Assembly: GCA_011390235.1 (NCBI GenBank)
Contig: JAABSS010000036.1
Span: 1-6,527 of the forward strand
Source: Desulfotignum sp.
Lineage (GTDB): Bacteria > Desulfobacterota > Desulfobacteria > Desulfobacterales > Desulfobacteraceae
Length of the DNA stretch: 6,527 nucleotides
Direction of reading: 5' to 3'
Under the pieces are notes generated by a model. That model was given only the letters and a program-made list of their open reading frames with translations, was not told the DNA's origin and did no database searches. The position numbers and the translations under genes were made by a program. Below, piece by piece: positions 1-5,785 of this stretch. Every line of letters begins with the position of its first letter. The stretch's first letter is position 1.

Positions 1-1156
1 CAACGGCAAGGCTGACGGGTTCATGATGAAATCCAAGTTCGGCATTGCCGTGTCATCCGAGGTCATGGCCATCCTTTCTCTGGCCAATGATCTCAAGGAC
101 ATGCGCGAAAGAATGGGCAAAATTGTTGTGGCCTACACCAAAAAAGGCAAACCCGTGACCACGGAAGACCTGCAGGTGGCCGGTGCCATGACCGCCTGGA
201 TGGTGGATGCCCTGAATCCGTCTTTGATGCAGACCTTAGAGGGCCAGCCGGTCATTGTGCATGCCGGTCCCTTTGCCAACATCGCCATCGGCCAGAGCTC
301 CATTATTGCAGACAAGGTGGGACTGAAACTCGCTGATTACCATGTGACCGAATCCGGATTTGGCGCTGATATCGGATTTGAGAAATTCTGGAACCTCAAA
401 TGCCGTTATTCCGGCCTGAAACCTGACTGTGCAGTCGTGGTTGCCACCATCCGGGCACTGAAATGCCACGGCGGTGCACCGGTGCCTGTGCCCGGCAAAG
501 CCATGCCCGAAGAATATGCCACGGAAAATGTTGATTGGGTTGCCAAGGGCTGCGACAACCTTATCCATCATATCAGAAACGTCAGAAAAGCAGGTATTTC
601 TCCGGTTGTCTGCATCAACGCCTTTTACACCGATACTGATGCGGAGATTGCCAAGGTCAGGGAGCTGTGTGAGGCAGAAGGCGCCAGGGTGGCCCTGTCC
701 CGTCACTGGGAAAAAGGCGGTGACGGCGCCATTGAATTTGCTGAGACGGTTGTGGAAGCCTGTGAAGAAAAAAGTGAGTTCAAATTCCTCTATGAACTGG
801 ATATGCCCATCAAACAGAGAATTGAACTCATTGCCAAAGAAGTGTACGGTGCTGACGGGGTTGATTATTCTGCGGAAGCGGAAAAATCTCTTGCCAGAAT
901 TCAGGCAGATCCTGAACTGGCCGGGCTGGGCATGTGCATGGTGAAAACCCATCTGTCTCTGTCTGACAACCCCGCCCTCAAGGGTGTGCCAACAGGCTGG
1001 AGACTGACCATTCGCGAAGTCCTTACCTATGGCGGTGCCGGGTTCATCGTTCCTGTGGCAGGGGCCATCAGCCTCATGCCGGGTACCGGCTCCAACCCCG
1101 CATTCAAACGGGTTGATGTGGATGTGGAAACCGGCAAGGTTGAAGGTGTATTCTAA
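1..1156 (+). CDS. fhs: Formate-tetrahydrofolate ligase (10-formyl-THF synthetase), C-terminal part, 5' end outside window
   Basis: The enzyme makes 10-formyl-THF from formate, THF and ATP in the cytoplasm, the entry step of the methyl branch of the Wood-Ljungdahl pathway and of formate assimilation. The frame is open from base 2, so the gene starts upstream; the ATGs at 23 and 26 are internal, because they sit in the conserved stretch ending in [11 protein letters not shown]. About 384 residues are present of a family length near 555-590, so the ATP P-loop region is missing from view. Visible family blocks, in order: [61 protein letters not shown] followed by [26 protein letters not shown], the [14 protein letters not shown] block, and a tail with [16 protein letters not shown]. 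The tail resembles the longer proteobacterial form rather than the clostridial form, which has MPGLPxxPAA there. No frameshift is seen. It ends at TAA 1154-1156, and folD follows after 128 nt, so the two probably form a functional pair. Confidence 0.97.
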   Translation, partial: NGKADGFMMKSKFGIAVSSEVMAILSLANDLKDMRERMGKIVVAYTKKGKPVTTEDLQVAGAMTAWMVDALNPSLMQTLEGQPVIVHAGPFANIAIGQSSIIADKVGLKLADYHVTESGFGADIGFEKFWNLKCRYSGLKPDCAVVVATIRALKCHGGAPVPVPGKAMPEEYATENVDWVAKGCDNLIHHIRNVRKAGISPVVCINAFYTDTDAEIAKVRELCEAEGARVALSRHWEKGGDGAIEFAETVVEACEEKSEFKFLYELDMPIKQRIELIAKEVYGADGVDYSAEAEKSLARIQADPELAGLGMCMVKTHLSLSDNPALKGVPTGWRLTIREVLTYGGAGFIVPVAGAISLMPGTGSNPAFKRVDVDVETGKVEGVF

Positions 1157-1159
1157 CCC

Positions 1160-1201
1160 GGTTTGCACAGGTTACATGTACAAATGTACATAGGTTAAAC
1201 C
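1160..1201. promoter_or_regulatory. Operator-like palindrome inside direct repeats, fhs-folD spacer
   Basis: The core is the inverted repeat ATGTAC (1176-1181), AAAT, GTACAT (1186-1191). It is flanked on both sides by a direct copy of AGGTTA (1169-1174 and 1192-1197), and GGTTT at 1160-1164 is complementary to AAACC at 1197-1201. The nested symmetry just after the fhs stop and about 85 nt before folD would fit a dimeric regulator site or a small RNA stem. No regulator is recognised from the motif, and no good -35/-10 pair was found around it. The symmetry is seen directly; the function is inference. Confidence 0.35.
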
Positions 1202-1205
1202 AAAT

Positions 1206-1252
1206 CCCGTAACCGGTGTTTTGCAGGCTTTTTGGCCAGGGCCGGTTACGGG
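1206..1252 (+). terminator. Perfect 11-bp hairpin between fhs and folD (possible terminator or attenuator)
   Basis: CCCGTAACCGG at 1206-1216 is the exact reverse complement of CCGGTTACGGG at 1242-1252, with a 25-nt loop that contains a T5 run (1229-1233) and the self-complementary TGGCCA (1233-1238). No T-run follows the 3' arm on the + strand, so it does not have the classic form of a Rho-independent terminator. It could instead protect the 3' end of fhs mRNA, pause polymerase, or tune folD expression from read-through. It ends 20 nt before the folD ribosome binding site. Confidence 0.45.
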
Positions 1253-1272
1253 TCAACCCCTTATGAATGTTT

Positions 1273-1276
1273 GGAG
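1273..1276 (+). promoter_or_regulatory. Ribosome binding site deciding the folD start
   Basis: GGAG ends 8 nt before ATG 1285, which is ideal spacing. It lies downstream of the alternative in-frame ATG at 1267 and therefore cannot serve that codon. This supports the 298-residue protein over the 304-residue one. Confidence 0.8.
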
Positions 1277-1284
1277 AAAAAAAT

Positions 1285-2181
1285 ATGACAGCACAAATTA
1301 TCAGCGGAACTGAGATAAGAAAGGCCATCCTCGGGGAGATCAAAGAGGAAGTCGATCAGATGAAACAAAAACACGGCAAGGTGCCCGGTCTTGTGACCAT
1401 CCTTGTGGGGTCCAGCCCGGCATCCATCAGCTATGTAACCCTGAAAGTGAAAACAGCCATAAGTCTGGGATTCCATGAAATCCAGGATGATCAGCCGGAA
1501 GATATTTCTGAAAAAGACCTGCTGGCATTGATTGATAAATACAACAATGATCCCGATATCCATGGTATCCTGGTGCAGCTGCCGCTGCCCAAGCATATTG
1601 ATGACAAAAAAGTGCTCAATGCCATCAATCCGGACAAGGATGTGGATGCTTTTCATCCGGTGAATGTGGGCCGGCTGATGATCGGAGGAGACGAGGTCAA
1701 GTTTCTGCCCTGCACCCCGGCCGGTATTCAGGAAATGATTGTACGTTCGGACACGGAAACCTCAGGTGCGGAAGTTGTGGTGGTGGGCCGTTCCAATATC
1801 GTGGGAAAACCCATTGCCATGATGATGGCCCAGAAAGGGGTTGGTGCCAACGCCACAGTGACCATTGTTCACACGCGGACCAAAGATCTGGCTTCCCACT
1901 GCAAACGGGCGGATATTCTCATTGTGGCAGCAGGCGTGCCCGATCTGGTAAAACCCGAATGGATCAAACCCGGTGCCACGGTCATTGATGTGGGAGTCAA
2001 CCGGGTGGGCATGAATGAAAAAACCGGAAAAGCCATTCTTAAAGGGGATGTGGATTTTGAAGCAGCCAAGGAAATTGCCGGTAAAATCACTCCGGTTCCT
2101 GGTGGCGTGGGTCCCATGACCATTGCCATGCTGATGAAAAATACCCTCAGGTCGGCCAAGTTGAACCTTGGGATAAATTAA
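1285..2181 (+). CDS. folD: Bifunctional methylene-THF dehydrogenase / methenyl-THF cyclohydrolase
   Basis: FolD interconverts 5,10-methylene-THF, 5,10-methenyl-THF and 10-formyl-THF in the cytoplasm, directly continuing the Fhs reaction. The start chosen is ATG 1285: GGAG at 1273-1276 lies 8 nt upstream, and MTAQIISGTEIRK is the usual FolD N-terminus. The in-frame ATG at 1267 lies upstream of that ribosome binding site. The 298-aa product is a normal length (E. coli 288). The catalytic residues fall at the E. coli numbers: Tyr50 and Lys54 in YVTLK, Gln98 in ILVQLPLP, Asp121 in DKDVDAFHP. Further family blocks are FLPCTPAGI (140-148), the Rossmann segment VVVVGRSNIVGKP (164-176), TVTIVHTRTKDL (191-202), ATVIDVGVNR (231-240), GDVDF (254-258) and ITPVPGGVGPMT (268-279). 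A small difference is Ala122 where Gly is commoner. It is probably cotranscribed with fhs at least in part; both flanking spacers carry hairpins. The choice of NAD or NADP cannot be read from sequence here. Confidence 0.97.
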   Translation: MTAQIISGTEIRKAILGEIKEEVDQMKQKHGKVPGLVTILVGSSPASISYVTLKVKTAISLGFHEIQDDQPEDISEKDLLALIDKYNNDPDIHGILVQLPLPKHIDDKKVLNAINPDKDVDAFHPVNVGRLMIGGDEVKFLPCTPAGIQEMIVRSDTETSGAEVVVVGRSNIVGKPIAMMMAQKGVGANATVTIVHTRTKDLASHCKRADILIVAAGVPDLVKPEWIKPGATVIDVGVNRVGMNEKTGKAILKGDVDFEAAKEIAGKITPVPGGVGPMTIAMLMKNTLRSAKLNLGIN

Positions 2182-2206
2182 CCTACAGCATTATCTTGTA
2201 ACCATG

Positions 2207-2261
2207 TTTCGGGGTCAGGCTTGAAAAAAAATAATGCAGGCCTGACCCCGGCTTTGTTTTT
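2207..2261 (+). terminator. Rho-independent terminator-like hairpin after folD
   Basis: CGGGGTCAGGC at 2210-2220 pairs perfectly with GCCTGACCCCG at 2240-2250. The stem extends inward by three more pairs (TTG 2221-2223 with CAG 2237-2239, one of them a T-G wobble), leaving a 13-nt A-rich loop. Two bases after the stem comes TTTGTTTTT (2253-2261), the expected U-tract with one interruption. It lies 28 nt after the folD stop and likely ends the fhs-folD transcript. The loop holds A8 (2224-2231), so the minus strand does not show a T-tract after its own stem. Confidence 0.7.
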
Positions 2262-2270
2262 GGCCGGGGT
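2245..2270 (+). promoter_or_regulatory. Alternative hairpin overlapping the terminator stem
   Basis: ACCCCGGC (2245-2252) is the exact reverse complement of GCCGGGGT (2263-2270), with a 10-nt T-rich loop that contains the U-tract of the upstream terminator. Bases 2245-2250 belong to both stems, so the two hairpins exclude each other. This hairpin ends 32 nt before the start codon of the acyl-CoA synthetase gene. The pairing is seen directly; an attenuator role is inference, and it may simply be a compound terminator. Confidence 0.4.
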
Positions 2271-2302
2271 AATGTCAAGTTGGGTTTGAAATAGGGAGAA
2301 TC

Positions 2303-4435
2303 ATGGATAAACTTGATGCAATTTTTGCACCGGAAACAATTGCCGTCGTTGGTGCCTCGACCCAGAAGGGGAAGGTGGGCCACGATATTTTTGCCAATAT
2401 CCTGTCCGGTGGGTATAAAGGCACCTTGTATCCGGTGAACCCCAAAGCCAGGTCTGTCCTCAGCGTGAAGTGCTATACCACTATCACCAATATTCCGGAT
2501 CCTATCGATCTGGCTATGATTATCCTGCCGCCCAAAGCTGCTCTGGCATCGGTAAAAGAGTGTATTGCCAAAGGGGTGAAAGGCATTGTGATCGTATCTG
2601 CCGGTTTCAAGGAAGTGGGGGGAGAAGGCGCTGGTATTGAAAAACAGATAAAGTCCTTGTGTACCGATGCCGGGGTCCGGCTGGTGGGTCCCAACTGTTT
2701 GGGGGTGATCAATCCATCTCCCAAAGTTTCATTGAATGCCAGTTTTTCCGGACGCATGCCGGCCCCGGGCAATGTGTCGTTTATTTCCCAGAGCGGGGCA
2801 TTGTGCACGGCTGTTCTGGATTATGCAGCAGACAAGGGATTTGGGTTTTCCAAATTTATTTCCATCGGCAACAAGGCGGATGTGGATGAACTGGACCTGC
2901 TGCGCTACTACCACAAGGACCCGGATACGGATGTGGTCATGATTTACATGGAAGAGCTGAGCCGCAGTGCAGAAGAGTTCATCACGGAAGTCCGGAAAAT
3001 GACTTCCGGCACCAATCCCACCCATGTTATCGCTATCAAATCAGGCTCCTCTGTTGCCGGAGCGAGGGCAGCTGCCTCCCACACCGGTGCTCTGGCAGGA
3101 TCAGATGTGATTTATGACGGGTTGTTCACCATGGCCGGTATTCTGCGCTGTAAGACCGTGAACGAGCTTTTTGATTATGCCCAGGCCTTTGCTGCCAACA
3201 AGTATCCTACAGGGGACAGGGTTGCCATTGTCACCAATGCCGGGGGGCCCGGTATCATGGCCACGGATATGAGTGAACAGTCGGGCTTGCGGCTGGCACA
3301 ATTTTCTGAAGAAACCATAACGGAATTAAAAAAATATCTGCCGGCCACAGCGAATTTTCATAATCCTGTGGATGTTATCGGGGATGCGGCAAAAGAACGG
3401 TATGAGAATACTTTGGCTACCGTTCTGGCGGACCGGGGTGTGGACGCGGTGCTGATCATTCTCACTCCCCAGTCCATGACCGATGCCATTGGCACAGCTG
3501 AGGCCATTGTCAGGATAGCCCAAAATACCATTAAGCCGATTTTATGCGCTTTCATGGGTATTGTGGACGTATCTGACGGGGTCAAGCTGCTCCAGGCCCA
3601 CAAAGTGCCGGTGTATCAGTTTCCAGAGAGCGCTGCCAGGTCCCTGGGGGCTTTGCGGGAGGGAATGAAATGGCTTTTCAGGAAAATTCTTCCCCAGTAT
3701 AATCTGGTGTATGACAAAGACAAAGCCGGAAAAATTATCCACCAGTATTTGTCCCAGGGCCGGTATGTTCTGGGGGAACTGGACGGCAATGAAATCCTTA
3801 AATGCTATGGATTTAACATTCTTCCCATGGCCCTGGCAAAAACAGCAGCCCAGGCCGGAGATATCGCCCGGGATCTGGGCTATCCCGTGGTCATGAAGAT
3901 CGTATCTCCCCAGATCCTGCACAAGTCCGATGCCGGCGGGGTCCGGGTGAGACTGGAGAATGACCGGGCTGTTGAAACGGCGTTTACGGACATTATGGAA
4001 AACGCGGGAAAATATGATCCGGATGCGCAGCTGGAAGGGGTGCTGGTGCAGCAGATGGCGCCTGCCGGCAAAGAGGTGATCCTGGGAGTGACCTGGGATC
4101 CGGTATTCGGCCATGCAGTTATGTTCGGGCTTGGGGGAATTTTTGTGGAAGTTTATAAGGATGTGGCTTTCCGGTTGTCGCCCATGGGCCGGAATGTGGC
4201 AAGACGGATGGTTAAGAGTATTAAAGGGTATCCTATTCTTAAAGGATTGCGCGGTGAATCAGCATCCGACATCGAGGAGATTGAAAAAAACATTGTATCC
4301 TTAAAAGCACTGGTGGATGATCACCCGATGATCAGAGAGCTGGATATCAATCCGCTTTTTGTCCATGAAACAGGTAAGAAAACAACCGTGGCTGATATTA
4401 TTATCCGGCTTGATGACAAAGCACAAACGCAGTAA
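2303..4435 (+). CDS. Acetate/acyl-CoA ligase (ADP-forming), fused alpha-beta single chain
   Basis: This family catalyses acyl-CoA + ADP + Pi to acid + ATP + CoA, reversibly, in the cytoplasm, through a phosphohistidine. The 710-aa chain holds all parts in alpha-beta order. A CoA-binding Rossmann domain comes first (about 5-130, VVGASTQKGKVGHDIF). A succinyl-CoA-ligase-like domain follows (about 150-290) with ISQSGAL (161-167) and the active-site His260 in SHTGALAGSD. A second flavodoxin-like ligase domain spans about 300-460 (TNAGGPGIMATD). A C-terminal ATP-grasp domain spans about 480-705, with Lys532 in VVMKIVS, His540 in ILHKSDAGGV, GLGGIFVEV (609-617) and the probable metal-binding ELDINPL (679-685). 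His540 matches the beta-subunit histidine reported to take part in phosphoryl transfer in archaeal ACD. No GNAT domain is present, so it is not a Pat-type protein acetyltransferase. RBS GGGAG ends 4 nt before ATG 2303. Substrate (acetate or a branched/aryl acid) cannot be fixed from sequence. It is separated from folD by a terminator and leads into DUF1844 with a 14-nt gap. Confidence 0.93.
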   Translation: MDKLDAIFAPETIAVVGASTQKGKVGHDIFANILSGGYKGTLYPVNPKARSVLSVKCYTTITNIPDPIDLAMIILPPKAALASVKECIAKGVKGIVIVSAGFKEVGGEGAGIEKQIKSLCTDAGVRLVGPNCLGVINPSPKVSLNASFSGRMPAPGNVSFISQSGALCTAVLDYAADKGFGFSKFISIGNKADVDELDLLRYYHKDPDTDVVMIYMEELSRSAEEFITEVRKMTSGTNPTHVIAIKSGSSVAGARAAASHTGALAGSDVIYDGLFTMAGILRCKTVNELFDYAQAFAANKYPTGDRVAIVTNAGGPGIMATDMSEQSGLRLAQFSEETITELKKYLPATANFHNPVDVIGDAAKERYENTLATVLADRGVDAVLIILTPQSMTDAIGTAEAIVRIAQNTIKPILCAFMGIVDVSDGVKLLQAHKVPVYQFPESAARSLGALREGMKWLFRKILPQYNLVYDKDKAGKIIHQYLSQGRYVLGELDGNEILKCYGFNILPMALAKTAAQAGDIARDLGYPVVMKIVSPQILHKSDAGGVRVRLENDRAVETAFTDIMENAGKYDPDAQLEGVLVQQMAPAGKEVILGVTWDPVFGHAVMFGLGGIFVEVYKDVAFRLSPMGRNVARRMVKSIKGYPILKGLRGESASDIEEIEKNIVSLKALVDDHPMIRELDINPLFVHETGKKTTVADIIIRLDDKAQTQ

Positions 4436-4440
4436 AGGAG
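4435..4440 (+). promoter_or_regulatory. Ribosome binding site deciding the DUF1844 start
   Basis: AAGGAG begins on the last base of the upstream TAA stop. It lies 9 nt before ATG 4450 but only 3 nt before the in-frame TTG at 4444, so ATG 4450 is favoured. Stop and ribosome binding site are contiguous, which suggests translation is handed on from the acyl-CoA synthetase gene. Confidence 0.75.
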
Positions 4441-4449
4441 ATTTTGACC

Positions 4450-4770
4450 ATGCCCGAAGGAAACGGTTTTATCATGCAGACAGTAAAATCAGCAACAGAA
4501 AATAAAACCAGCAGGAAAGACGCTTTTCCCAAGGTTGATTTTTCAAGCTTCATTCTTTCCATTTATTCCTCCGGACTGGTGCAGCTTGGAAAAGTGGAAG
4601 ATCCTTCCACAGGACAGATCCAGAAAAATCTGATCATGGCCAGACATACCATTGATATGATGGCCATGCTTTCGGAAAAAACCCGGGGAAATCTGAACAA
4701 GGATGAAGAAAATCTGTTGCGGGCACTTCTCAGTGAAATACGCCTGGCCTATGTTGAGGCAAGCGCTTGA
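4450..4770 (+). CDS. DUF1844 family small protein, function unknown
   Basis: The 106-aa protein has a polar, probably disordered N-terminus (about 1-26), followed by a DUF1844-type domain at about 27-103. Family hallmarks recognised are VDFSSFILSIYSSGLVQLG (29-47), the turn EDPSTGQIQKNLIMARHTIDMM (50-71, where the family has a PDPxTGxxxxNLxxARxTID pattern), and LSEKTRGNL followed by a charged helix ending LLSEIRLAYVE (74-103). It is predicted helical, without a signal peptide, clear transmembrane segment, cysteines or metal-binding motif, so it is likely cytoplasmic. The biochemical role of the family is not known to me. It sits 14 nt after the acyl-CoA synthetase gene and overlaps ispE by 4 nt, so it is almost certainly cotranslated with ispE. 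The in-frame TTG at 4444 is a less likely start. Confidence 0.88.
   Translation: MPEGNGFIMQTVKSATENKTSRKDAFPKVDFSSFILSIYSSGLVQLGKVEDPSTGQIQKNLIMARHTIDMMAMLSEKTRGNLNKDEENLLRALLSEIRLAYVEASA
4756..4759 (+). promoter_or_regulatory. Ribosome binding site for the TTG start of ispE
   Basis: GAGG lies inside the last codons of the DUF1844 gene and ends 7 nt before TTG 4767. It supports the rare start codon, which shares bases with the upstream stop in TTGA (4767-4770). Confidence 0.6.
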
Positions 4771-5654
4771 TACAAAACCGGTCATCCCCGGCCAAGATAA
4801 ACCTTTTTTTGCATATCACCGGCAGGCGTGCTGACGGGTTTCATGAGCTTTTTTCCCTGATGACAAAAATCAGCCTGGCAGATGATATGGACTTTGCATT
4901 TCAGGGCCGGGATATCCAGGTGACCTGTGATCATCCTGGTGTACCGGAAGGCAAAACCAATCTGGCACATAAGGCGGCAGCGGTATTTTTTTCATCCTGT
5001 GAAAACCTGGCAGAACCAATACCCATGGCCGGGGTGTTGATTCATATACGCAAGCACATTCCAGTGGGCGGAGGCCTGGGTGGCGGCAGCAGTAATGCTG
5101 CCACTGTTCTTAAAGTACTCAATGAGCGGTACGGGTTTCCCTTTTCTTTGGAGGCGCTTTTAAAGATGGGGCTTGAAATCGGGGCGGATGTGCCTTTTTT
5201 CCTTTTTGGCGGACCTGCCCTGGCAACTGGGGTGGGGGAAAAACTTATCAGGGCCCCGGATTTGGCCCTTACATACTTGGTACTGTGCAATCCCGGTATT
5301 TCTGTGCCCACGGTCAGGGTGTTTCAGGAACATGATTTTTGTTTGACATCTCTTAAGAAATATACTATAAAATCTGTTTCGAATGTTCTGTTACATGGAG
5401 AGGGGATTGATATCCGGCAGTATCTGCATAATGATCTGGAAGGATCAACATTCAGGCTGTATCCGGAAATCAGGTCCACAAAAGAAGAGATGGAGCGGTT
5501 GCTGCAAAGACCTGTGACCATGTCCGGCAGTGGCGGTACTCTTTTTGCGCTTTTTTCAGGGTGGAAAAATGCGAAGCAGGGGTATGAACGCCTTTGCAGG
5601 CGGTGGCCTGATAAAGACAAACACTTTTTTTTAACCGTGTTGCAGAATGGATAA
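4767..5654 (+). CDS. ispE: 4-diphosphocytidyl-2-C-methyl-D-erythritol kinase
   Basis: IspE phosphorylates the 2-hydroxyl of CDP-methylerythritol with ATP, a middle step of the non-mevalonate (MEP) isoprenoid pathway in the cytoplasm. The 295-aa product is close to E. coli IspE (283). GHMP-kinase motifs are all present: PAKINLFLHITGRRADGFHEL (8-28) with catalytic Lys10, the ATP-binding glycine loop PVGGGLGGGSSNAA (99-112), GADVPFFLFGGPA (139-151) with catalytic Asp141, and the C-terminal MSGSGGTLFALF (252-263). Lys10 and Asp141 fall at the E. coli positions, which fixes the start at TTG 4767: the next in-frame ATG (codon 32) would remove the first motif and Lys10. A GAGG ribosome binding site precedes it. 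The gene overlaps the DUF1844 gene by 4 nt, implying translational coupling, and TTG may keep its level low. The region near codons 193-202 is AT-rich and carries a promoter-like sequence. Confidence 0.96.
   Translation: MIQNRSSPAKINLFLHITGRRADGFHELFSLMTKISLADDMDFAFQGRDIQVTCDHPGVPEGKTNLAHKAAAVFFSSCENLAEPIPMAGVLIHIRKHIPVGGGLGGGSSNAATVLKVLNERYGFPFSLEALLKMGLEIGADVPFFLFGGPALATGVGEKLIRAPDLALTYLVLCNPGISVPTVRVFQEHDFCLTSLKKYTIKSVSNVLLHGEGIDIRQYLHNDLEGSTFRLYPEIRSTKEEMERLLQRPVTMSGSGGTLFALFSGWKNAKQGYERLCRRWPDKDKHFFLTVLQNG
5343..5371 (+). promoter_or_regulatory. Near-consensus sigma70 promoter inside ispE
   Basis: TTGACA (5343-5348) is a perfect -35 box, followed after 17 nt by TATAAA (5366-5371), which is 5/6 to the -10 consensus. 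Transcription would start near 5378, about 300 nt before tRNA-Gln. It could give tRNA-Gln and prs expression independent of the upstream operon. The match is seen directly; activity is inference, and an AT-rich coding stretch can mimic a promoter by chance. Confidence 0.45.
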
Positions 5655-5657
5655 AAT
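5631..5657 (+). promoter_or_regulatory. Weak candidate promoter just upstream of tRNA-Gln
   Basis: TAAAAT (5652-5657) is 5/6 to the -10 consensus, and TTAACC (5631-5636) is 4/6 to the -35 consensus with a short 15-nt spacer. Transcription would start near 5664, about 12 nt before the mature tRNA 5' end, a sensible distance. The poor -35 box and short spacing make it a weaker match than the one at 5343-5371. Confidence 0.25.
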
Positions 5658-5675
5658 AACGGATGGTAAATGTAC

Positions 5676-5750
5676 TGGGGCGTCGTCAAGTGGCAAGACA
5701 CAGGGTTTTGATCCCTGCATTCAGAGGTTCGAATCCTCTCGCCCCAGCCA
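5676..5750 (+). tRNA. tRNA-Gln, anticodon UUG, CCA encoded
   Basis: A full cloverleaf can be drawn. The acceptor stem TGGGGCG (5676-5682) pairs perfectly with CGCCCCA (5740-5746), followed by discriminator G5747 and encoded CCA (5748-5750). The D stem is GTC (5685-5687) with GAC (5697-5699). The anticodon stem CAGGG (5701-5705) pairs with CCCTG (5713-5717) around the loop TTTTGAT, giving anticodon TTG at 5708-5710, which reads CAA and by wobble CAG (Gln). The variable loop is 5 nt (5718-5722). The T stem AGAGG (5723-5727) pairs with CCTCT (5735-5739) around TTCGAAT. The first base pair is T-A, as in bacterial tRNA-Gln. No terminator follows before prs, so the tRNA is probably processed from a transcript that continues into prs. 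Confidence 0.97.
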
Positions 5751-5785
5751 TATTTTTGTGACTTCATAAAAAAAAGAGATATGCT

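Noticed and set aside
474..944. Second + strand open frame of 156 codons within fhs
   Set aside because: It is a shifted-frame shadow of conserved fhs sequence, and the fhs frame is unbroken across it.
236..1168. Long minus-strand open frame (310 codons) opposite fhs
   Set aside because: It is fully antisense to a clearly conserved fhs frame, its translation is rich in His, Cys and Phe with no recognisable family, and it arises from the codon bias of the sense gene.
1163..1192. Possible promoter TTGCAC-N18-TACATA ahead of folD
   Set aside because: Both boxes match the consensus at only about half their positions, and the sequence coincides with the palindrome that explains the AT-rich pattern better.
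1267..1284. Upstream in-frame ATG for folD
   Set aside because: The good ribosome binding site (GGAG 1273-1276) lies downstream of this ATG and fits ATG 1285; the six extra residues are not part of the usual FolD N-terminus.
2161..2189. Possible promoter TTGAAC-N17-TACAGC at the folD end
   Set aside because: The -10 box is poor, and transcription from it would meet the terminator hairpin at 2207-2261 almost at once.
3542..4114. Minus-strand open frame of 190 codons opposite the acyl-CoA synthetase
   Set aside because: It overlaps conserved ligase and ATP-grasp sequence, has no recognisable domain, and shows no ribosome binding site that would support it.
4444..4449. TTG start two codons upstream for the DUF1844 protein
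   Set aside because: It lies only 3 nt from the ribosome binding site, whereas ATG 4450 lies at 9 nt and is the stronger start codon.
5324..5767. Minus-strand open frame of 147 codons covering the tRNA and the end of ispE
   Set aside because: Its N-terminus (WGERIRTSECRDQNP) is the antisense translation of the tRNA, a well-known spurious prediction seen beside tRNA genes; the rest is antisense to ispE.
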